A stretch of DNA of 45,105 nucleotides, taken from the NCBI GenBank assembly GCA_026399415.1, contig JAPLQZ010000068.1:1-45105 (forward strand), written 5' to 3'. Below, piece by piece: positions 7,111-17,537 of this stretch. Source of the stretch: Rhodocyclales bacterium. GTDB taxonomy: Bacteria > Pseudomonadota > Gammaproteobacteria > Burkholderiales > Rhodocyclaceae. The position numbers and the translations under genes were made by a program. Numbering within the stretch: the stretch's first letter is position 1; every line of letters begins with the position of its first letter. The notes under the pieces are model-generated. The model had not been told where the DNA came from, ran no database searches, and saw nothing but the letters and a program-made list of their open reading frames with translations.

Positions 7111-8402
7111 CGCCGTTGCTGACCTGGACGGCGTATGCCGTGCCGCTGGCCTTCGCCCTGCTGGTCCATGTCCATTACCGTCGGCGCCGCGAACTGGCCT
7201 CGGTCGCGGTGCTGCAACAGTCGGTCGAGACCGGCATGACGGAGCCGCCGAGCCTGCACCCGGTGGTCAATCCGGCGCTGTGCTGCGGTGCCGGCGCCTG
7301 CGTCAACGCCTGCCCGGAGCAAGCGCTGGGCATCGTCAACGGCAAGGCGCAACTGATCAATCCGACCGTATGCATCGGACATGGCGCGTGCGCGGCGGCT
7401 TGCCCGGTGGAGGCCATCACGCTGGTTTTCGGCACGGAAAGGCGCGGCATCGATATTCCTTACGTCAAGCCGAGCTTCGAGACCAATGTGCCGGGCATCT
7501 ACATTGCCGGCGAGCTGGGCGGCATGGGTCTGGTGCGCAAGGCCGCCGAACAGGGCAAGCAGGCGATCGAGTCGATGGTGAAGGGGGCTCGCAGCGGCAG
7601 CGACCTCGACGTGGTCATCGTCGGCGCCGGTCCGGCCGGGCTGTCGGCGACGCTCGGCGCGATGGAGAAGAAACTGCGCTTTGTCACGCTGGAGCAGGAA
7701 GACTCGCTGGGCGGCACGGTCTATCACTATCCGCGCAACAAGATCGTCATGACCCAGCCGGTGGTGTTGCCGCTGGTCGGCAAGGTCAGGCTCGGCGAGA
7801 TCTCCAAGGAAGCGCTGCTGGCGTTCTGGCAGGGCATCGTCGATCGCGTCGGGATGCCGATCAATTTCGGCGAGCGCGTCGAAAAAGTCACGGCGGAAGC
7901 GAATGGCTTCGTCGTCAAAACCAGTCGCGCGGAATATCGCAGCCGCAGCGTGCTGCTGGCCATCGGCCGGCGCGGCACGCCGCGCCGGCTGGGTGTGCCG
8001 GGCGAGGATTTGCCGAAGATCGTCTACCGCCTGGTCGATCCGGAGCAGTACCGGGGCCGGCATGTGCTGGTGGTCGGCGGCGGCGACAGCGCGATCGAGG
8101 CGGCGGTCGCGGTTGCCGCCGAACCGGGAACGACGGTCACGCTGTCCTATCGGGGCGAGGCTTTCGGCCGCGTCAAGCAGAAGAACCGCGAGCGGCTTGC
8201 CGAGGCCGAAGGGACGGGAAAATTGCGCGTGGTGCTGGGGTCCACGGTCAGCCGCATCGAGGCGAACTGCGCCTATCTGGACTGCGGCGAAACGATGAAA
8301 CTGGCCAACGATGCCGTGATCGTCTGCGCCGGTGGCATACTGCCGACGCCGATGCTGAAAGAAATGGGCATTCGTGTTGAAACCAAGTTCGGAACCGAGT
8401 AA
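7107..8402 (+). CDS. Membrane-anchored 2x[4Fe-4S] FAD/NAD(P)-binding oxidoreductase
   Basis: The protein has 431 residues and starts in an ATGA overlap with the cytochrome gene. One N-terminal transmembrane helix (about 4-22) is followed by YRRRRE, which predicts a cytoplasmic main body. Residues 50-105 hold two ferredoxin-like motifs. The second is C89-x2-H92-x2-C95-x3-C99-P and the first is C59-x2-A62-x2-C65-x3-C69-P, so the usual second cysteine is His or Ala in each. An FAD Rossmann motif lies at 173-178 (GAGPAG) and a second nucleotide motif at 324-329 (GGGDSA). There is no thioredoxin-reductase CXXC. The family resembles thioredoxin-reductase-fold NAD(P)-binding proteins with an N-terminal ferredoxin domain. 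It probably links NAD(P)H in the cytoplasm to the membrane histidine protein and the 18-heme cytochrome, in either direction. Confidence 0.8.
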   Translation: MTPLLTWTAYAVPLAFALLVHVHYRRRRELASVAVLQQSVETGMTEPPSLHPVVNPALCCGAGACVNACPEQALGIVNGKAQLINPTVCIGHGACAAACPVEAITLVFGTERRGIDIPYVKPSFETNVPGIYIAGELGGMGLVRKAAEQGKQAIESMVKGARSGSDLDVVIVGAGPAGLSATLGAMEKKLRFVTLEQEDSLGGTVYHYPRNKIVMTQPVVLPLVGKVRLGEISKEALLAFWQGIVDRVGMPINFGERVEKVTAEANGFVVKTSRAEYRSRSVLLAIGRRGTPRRLGVPGEDLPKIVYRLVDPEQYRGRHVLVVGGGDSAIEAAVAVAAEPGTTVTLSYRGEAFGRVKQKNRERLAEAEGTGKLRVVLGSTVSRIEANCAYLDCGETMKLANDAVIVCAGGILPTPMLKEMGIRVETKFGTE

Positions 8403-8418
8403 GAGCCCCTGACGCCGC

Positions 8419-9891
8419 ATGAATCTTTATCCCCGTTCATTCCTGAGACTGATCGTGATCGGCAACGTCCTCGCCGTGCTGCCGCTGGTGGCGGCGGTCG
8501 GCTATGCCTCGCTGACGGTCGGCGACCTCACGCGGCACAGCGAAGAGGTGGTACGCCAGGCGTCCCGGGCCGCCACGCTTGGCTACGCGCTGCATGAGGA
8601 GCTCAATCACATGGAGCGCGTCCTGCGCCAATACGAAGTGCTGCGCGACCCCGCGCTGCTCAACGAGTACGCTGCCGTCCGCGAGGAATGGCGACAGAAC
8701 TCGGAAGGCTATGCCGCCATACCGCTGCTGGGCAAGCTGGCGGTCCGGGTCGGCGACATGAGGAAGGTGGAAGCAGCGGCGTACAAAATCCTGGGCGCTC
8801 GCGCCGAACAACTGCTCCAGCTCAAGGCGACGCTGGTGATGGTCAGGGGTGGTCTGCGTTCCGTCCTCGGCGACGCCAACCGGCTGGTGGAGGCCGAGCA
8901 GGAGGCGTTTCGCACCAGGGCCGACGAGCTTCGGCAGAGGCTGACGGCGGCCCTGATCACGGCGGTGGTGCTGACAGGATTGCTGGTGTGGTTCGGCCGC
9001 CGCATGGTGGCGCAATTGTGGAGCCGTTTCGAGCGTGTCGTGCTGGCGCTCGGCGAAGGCCGGCTGGACCGGCGGATCAGGCTCAAGGGCCCGGAAGACA
9101 TGCAGCGCGTCGGGCGTCGTCTGGAGTGGCTGCGAAAGCGCATGCTGGCGCTGGGGAAGGATCGTACCCGGATCATGCGCCATGCCTCCCACGAGCTGAA
9201 GACACCGCTGGCAACCTTGCGCGAGGGCGCGAGTCTGCTCGCCGAAGGCGTCGCCGGGCCCCTGACGCCGCAGCAGGCAAAGATAGCCGGGATCATGCAG
9301 ACCAATGCCATACGCCTGCAGGGACTGATCGACGGCGTGCTGCGCATGCAGCAGGCCAGCCATGCCCGCGACCAGATGGAGACCAGCGCCATTCGACTCG
9401 ACAAGCTCGTCGAGCAGACGCTGGAGACGCTCCAACTCGCCGCGCGCAACCGGCGCGTGCGCATCACCGGCGCGCTGGCGCCCCTGACGGTCGATGGCGG
9501 CGCGGAGGCGCTGGCCACGCTGGCCGACAACCTGATTTCGAATGCCATCAAGTTTTCGCCGGATGGCGGTGTGGTGCATATTACGCTGACCCGGGAGGGC
9601 GAAAATGCAGTGCTCGACGTGATAGATGACGGACCCGGCATCAGCACCGAGGACGGCGAGCGCATCTTCGAGCCATTTTTTCGCGGCTCCGCCGGCAAAG
9701 GCGTTGCCGGCGTCGGTCTCGGCCTGGCCATTGCCCACGAGTTCGCGCTGGCCCATGGCGGCAGCCTGGAAGTTGTCGAGCGGACGGGCGGGGCTCACTT
9801 TCGCGCCAAGTTGCCTCTGGAAATGCCGCAGAAGAGTGACCGGCCGCCGGGGATCGACGGGGCAGCGGACAACCGGAGGAAGGCGCCGTGA
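8419..9891 (+). CDS. GlrK/QseE-like sensor histidine kinase
   Basis: The protein has 490 residues. Transmembrane helices lie at about 9-33 and 175-195 and flank a periplasmic helical sensor of about 140 residues. A HAMP-like linker is followed by the dimerisation domain with phosphoacceptor H258 (HASHELKTPL). The ATPase motifs are an N box (LADNLISNAIKFS), G1 (DVIDDGPGI), an F box (IFEPFFRG) and G2 (VGLGLAI). The ordering and the stretch following the phosphoacceptor (KTPLATLREG, then PLTPQQ) resemble E. coli GlrK/QseE, as does the partner gene. It starts 16 bp after the FAD oxidoreductase and overlaps the regulator by GTGA, so it is probably expressed with, and controls, the electron-transfer genes. 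The signal sensed is unknown. Confidence 0.85.
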   Translation: MNLYPRSFLRLIVIGNVLAVLPLVAAVGYASLTVGDLTRHSEEVVRQASRAATLGYALHEELNHMERVLRQYEVLRDPALLNEYAAVREEWRQNSEGYAAIPLLGKLAVRVGDMRKVEAAAYKILGARAEQLLQLKATLVMVRGGLRSVLGDANRLVEAEQEAFRTRADELRQRLTAALITAVVLTGLLVWFGRRMVAQLWSRFERVVLALGEGRLDRRIRLKGPEDMQRVGRRLEWLRKRMLALGKDRTRIMRHASHELKTPLATLREGASLLAEGVAGPLTPQQAKIAGIMQTNAIRLQGLIDGVLRMQQASHARDQMETSAIRLDKLVEQTLETLQLAARNRRVRITGALAPLTVDGGAEALATLADNLISNAIKFSPDGGVVHITLTREGENAVLDVIDDGPGISTEDGERIFEPFFRGSAGKGVAGVGLGLAIAHEFALAHGGSLEVVERTGGAHFRAKLPLEMPQKSDRPPGIDGAADNRRKAP

Positions 9892-11192
9892 CGGCGGACA
9901 GCGCCGGGGCCGGGGCGCGAATCCTGGTGGTGGACGACGATCCGGGACTGCTGGATCTGATCGAGATGCGGCTGATGGCAGGCGGCTATGCGGTTAGCTG
10001 CGCGGCGTCGGGCGAAGAGGCGCTGGAGCGTTTCCGCGCCGAACGGCCGCGTCTCGTCATTTCCGATTTGCGCATGGACGGCATGGACGGTCATGCCCTG
10101 TTCGCCCGCCTGCATGCCGAAGCGCCTACGGTACCGGTGATCATTCTCACTGCGCACGGGACCATTCCCGATGCGGTTGCGGCGACCCAGCGCGGGGTAT
10201 TCGGTTTCCTGACCAAACCCTTCGACGGTCGCGAGCTGCTGGCGAAGGTGGCCGAGGCGATGGCGATCTCGCCCAAGGTGGATGCGTCTGCCGGCGAAGA
10301 CGCCGGCTGGCGTGCGAGCATCGTGTCGTCGAGCATGGTGATGGAGGAACTGCTGCGCCAGGCGCGTCGTGTCGCGGATGCGGACGATCCGGTGCTGATC
10401 AGCGGCCAGAGAGGGTCCGGTAAGGAGTTGCTGGCACGGGCCATTCACGCGGCGAGCCGTCGCGCCGGCAAGCCCTTCGTCGTGATCCGTTGCGCCGAGT
10501 TGGCCGACCTCAAGCCGGGCGCCTCGCCACTGGCGCGTGCGCTGACGGCCGCACGAGGCGGGGTGCTGCTGCTCGACGACATCGAGGAACTGCCGCCCGT
10601 CGAGCAGGCGCGCCTGCTGCCGCTGGTACGCGAGCACACATTTTTTTCCGCGCCGACCCGCGTCGATGCACCCGATATCCGCATCGTCGCCACCACCACG
10701 CAGGCACTGGATCAGGCAATCCGCGACGGACGGTTTCGCGCCGACCTGTTCTATGCGATCGGCCGGGTCGCGCTGAACATGCCGGCGCTGGCCGAGCGAC
10801 GCGAGGATATTCCGGCGCTGGTCGCCCACTTCGTTGCGCAAACGCACGGCGCGGCGCGCGGCCTTGCGCCGGAAGCGATGGCTGCGCTGCAGGAAGCGGC
10901 GTGGCCCGGCAACGTGCGCCAACTGCGCAGCGTGGTCGAGCAGACGCTGGCGCTGGCAGTGACGCCACAGGCGCCGGTCACCCTGGTCAGGCGACTGCTG
11001 CGGGAAGAAACCGAGCGCGAGACGGCGGCGCTGGACGAGGCGCGCCGGGCATTCGAGTACGACTACCTGGTGCAACTGCTCGACTCCACCGCAGGTAACG
11101 TCACCCACGCGGCGCGCGTGGCGCAGCGCAACCGTACCGAGTTCTACAAGCTGCTGGCACGCCACAAGATCGATCCGGGCCGCTACAAGTGA
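9888..11192 (+). CDS. GlrR-like response regulator lacking the GAFTGA loop
   Basis: The protein has 434 residues and starts at a GTG overlapping the kinase stop. A receiver domain (1-125) with phosphoacceptor D60 and K110 is followed by an AAA+ domain with Walker A GQRGSGKE (173-180) and a Walker-B-like LLLDD (227-231). A C-terminal Fis-type helix-turn-helix (about 395-430, GNVTHAARVAQRNRTEFYKLL) is nearly identical in pattern to E. coli GlrR. The region between the AAA+ strand FVVIRCAEL (197-205) and GGVLLLDD (224-231) is shortened: the LESELFGH and GAFTGA motifs, which contact sigma-54, are absent. The usual Walker B Asp-Glu is Asp-Asp. It therefore probably does not activate sigma-54 promoters and may act on sigma-70 promoters, as the GAFTGA-lacking regulator TyrR does. 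Confidence 0.85.
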   Translation: MTADSAGAGARILVVDDDPGLLDLIEMRLMAGGYAVSCAASGEEALERFRAERPRLVISDLRMDGMDGHALFARLHAEAPTVPVIILTAHGTIPDAVAATQRGVFGFLTKPFDGRELLAKVAEAMAISPKVDASAGEDAGWRASIVSSSMVMEELLRQARRVADADDPVLISGQRGSGKELLARAIHAASRRAGKPFVVIRCAELADLKPGASPLARALTAARGGVLLLDDIEELPPVEQARLLPLVREHTFFSAPTRVDAPDIRIVATTTQALDQAIRDGRFRADLFYAIGRVALNMPALAERREDIPALVAHFVAQTHGAARGLAPEAMAALQEAAWPGNVRQLRSVVEQTLALAVTPQAPVTLVRRLLREETERETAALDEARRAFEYDYLVQLLDSTAGNVTHAARVAQRNRTEFYKLLARHKIDPGRYK

Positions 11193-11205
11193 AATGCGGA
11201 CATCA

Positions 11206-11232
11206 GGAGTCGGCGTTGGTGGTACGGCGACC
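11206..11232 (-). repeat. Dispersed repeat, variant long form
   Basis: Read on the minus strand this is GGTCGCCGTACC followed by ACCAACGCCGACTCC. It matches the elements at 17174-17200 and 25672-25699 except for a few bases. It lies immediately after the response-regulator stop codon, in the gap before the methyltransferase start chosen here. Confidence 0.45.
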
Positions 11233-11268
11233 GGGCAAGCTGCACCCGATTGGCGAAGCATTGCACTC

Positions 11269-11904
11269 ATGAAGCTCGATCCGGAAACGCTGCAGCAAGT
11301 CGTCGCTCGCACGCTCGACCACTACCACACGCGCGCCGCAGCCTTCTGGGAAGGCACGCGCGACCATGACGTCGAGCAGAACATCGAGGCGCTGTTGCGC
11401 CACATTCAGGCCGCGCCGCCATTCACGCTACTCGACTTCGGCTGCGGCCCGGGGCGCGACCTGGCGGCATTTGTACGGCGCGGGCATCGCGCCGTCGGGC
11501 TCGAAGGGGCGCCGGCGCTGGCTGACATGGCGCGTGCCCATAGCGCGTGCGAAGTCTGGCAACAGGATTTCCTTCAACTGGAACTGCCGGATGCATGGTT
11601 TGACGGTGTGTTCGCCAACGCCTCGCTGTTTCACGTACCCAGCCAGGAGTTGCCGCGCGTGTTGCAACAGCTGCACGCGACGCTGAAGCCGGGCGGTGTA
11701 TTGTTCAGCTCGAATCCGCGCGGCAACAATGAAGAGAGCATCAACGGCGAGCGCTATGGCGCCTATCACGATCTCGCTGCATGGCGCGCTTATCTGGGCG
11801 CTGCCGGCTTTGTCGAACTGGAGCATTACTACCGGCCGGCCGGTTTGCCGCTGGAGCAGCAGCCCTGGCTGGCCAGCGTCTGGCGCCGCGAGGATCGACC
11901 TTGA
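11269..11904 (+). CDS. Class I SAM-dependent methyltransferase
   Basis: The protein has 211 residues. The SAM-binding motif I is LLDFGCGPGRD (about 43-53), followed by the acidic end of the second strand (VGLEGAPALADMA), DFLQLELPDAWFDGVFANASLFHV (motif II/III region) and LKPGGVLFSSNPRG. This pattern fits small-molecule methyltransferases of the Methyltransf_11/25 type. The substrate is not predictable. The start is ambiguous. An in-frame ATG at 11194, right after the regulator stop, would add 25 residues of low-complexity sequence encoded by a dispersed repeat, so the ATG at 11269 (MKLDPETLQQ) is preferred. The 3' end overlaps the next gene by TTGA. Confidence 0.75.
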   Translation: MKLDPETLQQVVARTLDHYHTRAAAFWEGTRDHDVEQNIEALLRHIQAAPPFTLLDFGCGPGRDLAAFVRRGHRAVGLEGAPALADMARAHSACEVWQQDFLQLELPDAWFDGVFANASLFHVPSQELPRVLQQLHATLKPGGVLFSSNPRGNNEESINGERYGAYHDLAAWRAYLGAAGFVELEHYYRPAGLPLEQQPWLASVWRREDRP

Positions 11905-12560
11905 ATCTGCGCCTGCTCCTGGTCGGCGCCAGCGGCGAAGTGGGCCGGGCGGTATTGGCGCAGGCGCTGGCCGACCCGCGTGTCGCCGAAGTTGTGGCGT
12001 TGACGCGGCGTCCCTTGCCCGCTGCGGCCAAGCTCAACAACGTCGTGGTCGACTTCGACAAGTTGCCGGAGGACGCTCCCTGGTGGGCGGTCGATGCCGT
12101 GGTCTGCACTTTGGGGACGACGCTGCGCGCGGCAGGCTCGAAAGAAAAATTCGCCGCCGTGGATCGGGACCTGCCGCTGCGCATCGCGCGGCTCGCCCGC
12201 GCGGCCGGCGCAAGCCGTTTTGCGCTTAACTCATCGCTCGGGGCAGACGCCCGATCAGGGAGCTTCTATCTGCGCACCAAGGGCGAGGCCGAAGACGCAA
12301 TTCGGGCTCTCGGCTATCCGGGCTATACCATCGTGCGGCCTTCGCTGATCGATGCCGACCGTGCCGGGAGCCGCCCCGGCGAACATCTGTCGCTGATATT
12401 TGCGCGCGCTTTGAGGCCGCTGATTCCCGGTCGCTGGCGGGCGGTGACGCCTGCGGCAATTGCCCATGCCCTGCTCGACGCGGCGCTGTCGTCAAAGCCG
12501 GTCAGCCGGGTGATCGAATCAGACGAACTTCAGCCGCCGTCGCTTCCGGTCTCAGGCTGA
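11901..12560 (+). CDS. NAD(P)-binding short-chain dehydrogenase/epimerase-like protein
   Basis: The protein has 219 residues and starts at a TTG that overlaps the methyltransferase stop (TTGA), because the Rossmann strand begins at once (LRLLLVGASGEVGRAVL). The glycine motif G-A-S-G-E-V-G binds NAD(P). Further matches to the HTATIP2/atypical SDR group are VVCTLGTTLRAAGSKEKFAAVDRDLPLRIARLA and YTIVRPSLI. The classic YxxxK catalytic pair is replaced by a YLRTKGEAE-type segment. The substrate is unknown. Its stop codon directly abuts the stop of the convergent amidohydrolase gene. Confidence 0.75.
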   Translation: MNLRLLLVGASGEVGRAVLAQALADPRVAEVVALTRRPLPAAAKLNNVVVDFDKLPEDAPWWAVDAVVCTLGTTLRAAGSKEKFAAVDRDLPLRIARLARAAGASRFALNSSLGADARSGSFYLRTKGEAEDAIRALGYPGYTIVRPSLIDADRAGSRPGEHLSLIFARALRPLIPGRWRAVTPAAIAHALLDAALSSKPVSRVIESDELQPPSLPVSG

Positions 12561-13394
12561 TCAGCGCCTGAACAGACGCTCGGCGTTGCCGAAGGCGATC
12601 TTCTCGGCGACGTCCTTCGGCAGTTGCGCCAGCCACGAGCGGTAGTCGCTCATGGTGCTGCCGTAGCTGTCCCAGCGCTCATTGATCCAGGTGTCGGAGC
12701 CGAGCAGGAAGCGGTCCGGATAGCGCTCGAACAAGGCTTTCCATTCCGCCGTCAGCTTGCCGTCGGAGGTAATGCCGTAGCGATAGGACAGCTCGCACCA
12801 CAGCGCCGGATAGCGTTCGAGGTAGGCCGCGACCTTTTCCGGTGCCGTGGAAAATCCGGTGTGGGCCCAGACTATCCTGGCCTTCGGGTTGTGGGCAAAC
12901 AGGATTTCCAGCGCTTCATCGTCGGCGTGGGCGTGCAGGTAGAGATTCTTCTCGACGGCAAAATCCACCGTGCGCTTGACCAGTTTTGTTGCCGCGGCCT
13001 TGCCCGAAAGATGGAACTCGCCGATGCCGACGTAGTAGCCGCGCTTGTACTCCGTTTCGATCAGATCCTGAATCGAGGCGTCATCCATCCAGGTCTGGAT
13101 GTCGGCGCGGATGCGGTAGGGACGGATGAAGGGCACCACCCAGAGGCCCTTGGGTTTCGCCTCGTAGAGGGCGCGGGTACCGTCGTTGGGCCGGCTGGTG
13201 GCTAGTATGCCCATGATGTTCTGCTGGCGGAACAGCGCCAGAACTTTCTCCATCGGGTAATACGGTACCGGCTCCCAGTTGTAGTGCAGGTGCGCGTCGA
13301 AGATGGGCAGAGGAAGCGGATCGGCGGCGCGGGCCGTCGGCGCGGTCACTATCAGCAACAGTGCAGCAAGCCATCCGGTGCGACGACAAGGCAC
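12561..13394 (-). CDS. Exported amidohydrolase-superfamily (TIM-barrel) metal-dependent hydrolase
   Basis: The protein has 277 residues from a GTG at 13394, which opens into a signal peptide (CRRTGWLAALLLIVTAPTARA). A TTG 33 bases further up would overlap the neighbouring gene. Metal-ligand motifs of the amidohydrolase-2/TatD fold are visible: FDAHLHYNW after the leader, GIGEFHLSG, YLHAHADDEALEIL, IVWAHTGFS and FLLGSDTWI. The predicted location is the periplasm, unusual for this mostly cytoplasmic superfamily. The substrate is unknown. Its start lies 4 bp after the stop of the small secreted-protein gene upstream, suggesting one transcript. Confidence 0.75.
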   Translation of the reverse strand: MPCRRTGWLAALLLIVTAPTARAADPLPLPIFDAHLHYNWEPVPYYPMEKVLALFRQQNIMGILATSRPNDGTRALYEAKPKGLWVVPFIRPYRIRADIQTWMDDASIQDLIETEYKRGYYVGIGEFHLSGKAAATKLVKRTVDFAVEKNLYLHAHADDEALEILFAHNPKARIVWAHTGFSTAPEKVAAYLERYPALWCELSYRYGITSDGKLTAEWKALFERYPDRFLLGSDTWINERWDSYGSTMSDYRSWLAQLPKDVAEKIAFGNAERLFRR

Positions 13395-13398
13395 GGGA

Positions 13399-13755
13399 CT
13401 ATTTGAGTTTCTTGCAGGGCTGCGCAAAAATCATGTCGCTGAGTGCCGTGCCAGCATAGGTGTTGCGCTTGTTTTCAATCGAACAGATGTCGTCCTTGAT
13501 GGTGATTCCAGTCACCATGAAACTGTCCGCGACCTTGGTCCCGACGCCTTCGTACTGGATCGCAATAATCTCGCCTTTCCTTACCGTGTCCGGCAGGCGG
13601 ATCGAAATGTTTTTGCTGTTCGGATTGATCATGACCTCGGACGCTCTTTTCAGGTCGGCAGATCCGCTGGTCTGAACCACTTCTGCTGTTTCCTGGGCGT
13701 TCGCGGATGCCGCCAGGGCAAGATACATTGCAAGAACGGGTAGTGATTTCTTCAT
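13399..13755 (-). CDS. Small secreted hypothetical protein
   Basis: The protein has 118 residues. The leader is MKKSLPVLAMYLALAASANA with cleavage before QETAEV. The mature part contains two cysteines (DDICSIENK and AQPCKKLK) that may pair, and a predicted beta-rich core (ISIRLPDTVRKGEIIAIQYEG). No family is recognised. GGAAAG lies about 14 bases upstream of the ATG. It is probably cotranscribed with the exported amidohydrolase downstream, from which a linked periplasmic role may be guessed, but no function is assigned. Confidence 0.6.
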   Translation of the reverse strand: MKKSLPVLAMYLALAASANAQETAEVVQTSGSADLKRASEVMINPNSKNISIRLPDTVRKGEIIAIQYEGVGTKVADSFMVTGITIKDDICSIENKRNTYAGTALSDMIFAQPCKKLK

Positions 13756-13844
13756 GGTATGGGCTCGCTTTCCTGATGAACAATACAGTCGATAACAGCC
13801 GCGCGGCACTACTGTTTGATCCCGCCGCCCTGCAAACTGCAAGT

Positions 13845-14200
13845 CTAGCGTATGCCGGGCTTCGGGGCAGTGGTGGCATTTCCCTGACGAAGATCGTGTT
13901 CCGCCCACAAGGCTTTGGCGAATGCCTTCCACGCCGCGCCACCATGGGTATGGATATCGGCGTTGGCGCTTTCCTTCATCACGGTCAGCATCAGTTGGGC
14001 GAGACCGAAGAGTTCCACGCGGGCGCGATCCGCCGGTTCGTCTGGCTCGCAGTCGATGGCGCCGATCTTGCAGTCGAAGGCCTGGCGCGCCAGCTCGCGC
14101 ACTTGCGCGGCATCGCCCCAGTCGATATCCAGGATCACGCCCTTGGTCTCGATTTCGTGCTCGATCTGTTGAGCTTCGCGGGAATAGTTTTCGAAGCCGC

Positions 14201-14204
<4 letters not shown>
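13845..14204 (-). CDS. Conserved small hypothetical protein downstream of uvrA
   Basis: The protein has 119 residues and is soluble and acidic, without a signal peptide. It starts in an ATGA overlap with the uvrA stop codon, which supports a real, translationally coupled gene. Visible features are an N-terminal helical stretch ([12 protein letters not shown]), ILDIDWGD, and two cysteines ([14 protein letters not shown]). No domain is recognised. Coupling to uvrA may be historical rather than functional. Confidence 0.6.
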
Positions 14205-17089
<2,885 letters not shown>

Positions 17090-17173
17090 GAGGCGGTTTC
17101 GATGTCGGGGAACCGGAAACTATACCCCGGCGGGGAAGCGATAGCCACTGCATGAAAACCCCTGAAGTTGAGC

Positions 17174-17200
17174 GGTCGCCGTGCCGCCAGCGCCGACTCT
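17174..17200 (+). repeat. Dispersed repeat, long form
   Basis: GGTCGCCGTGCC followed by GCCAGCGCCGACTCT. It contains an exact CGCCAGCGCCGACT (17185-17198) and marks the end of the uvrA upstream homology. Related long forms are at 25672-25699, 22183-22210 and, inverted, at 11206-11232. Confidence 0.6.
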
Positions 17201-17418
17201 CTGGGCAAGGCATCGGCGCTCGATGCCCGCCGGGGTGCCCGGCGTCAGTCATACTTCCCTTAGCTCCTTTGGGTTTCCTGTCCGTGATGGTGGCCAGTTC
17301 GGCGTTGATGGCCCGGAACGCCGGTTGAATTTCCTATCCTTATCCTTTTTCCTATCGTTCGCGTTATCACCGGGGTCGTTTGTCCTGCAAGACTCTCAGC
17401 ATCGATCTTGGTGTCCTA

Positions 17419-17441
17419 CTAATCCAAATGGACGATCGACA
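17419..17441 (+). promoter_or_regulatory. Shared 23-bp motif upstream of the lectin-like gene
   Basis: CTAATCCAAATG-GA-CGAT-C-GACA. It matches 20 of 23 positions with 21319-21341, upstream of the other secreted-protein gene in this block. It starts 119 bp before the gene start. The rest of 17201-17537 is non-coding, with nothing else recognisable except a short ribosome-binding site near 17527-17532. It is a candidate site for the LuxR-type regulator encoded between the two copies. Confidence 0.5.
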
Positions 17442-17537
17442 AAAAACTGTTTAAGGAGTCAAATAGTTTCCACGAGTAACTCCGAGGCGAAATTGGAGCT
17501 GTCGTAGCCGGTGCGAACCAATACAAAGGAGAAAATG

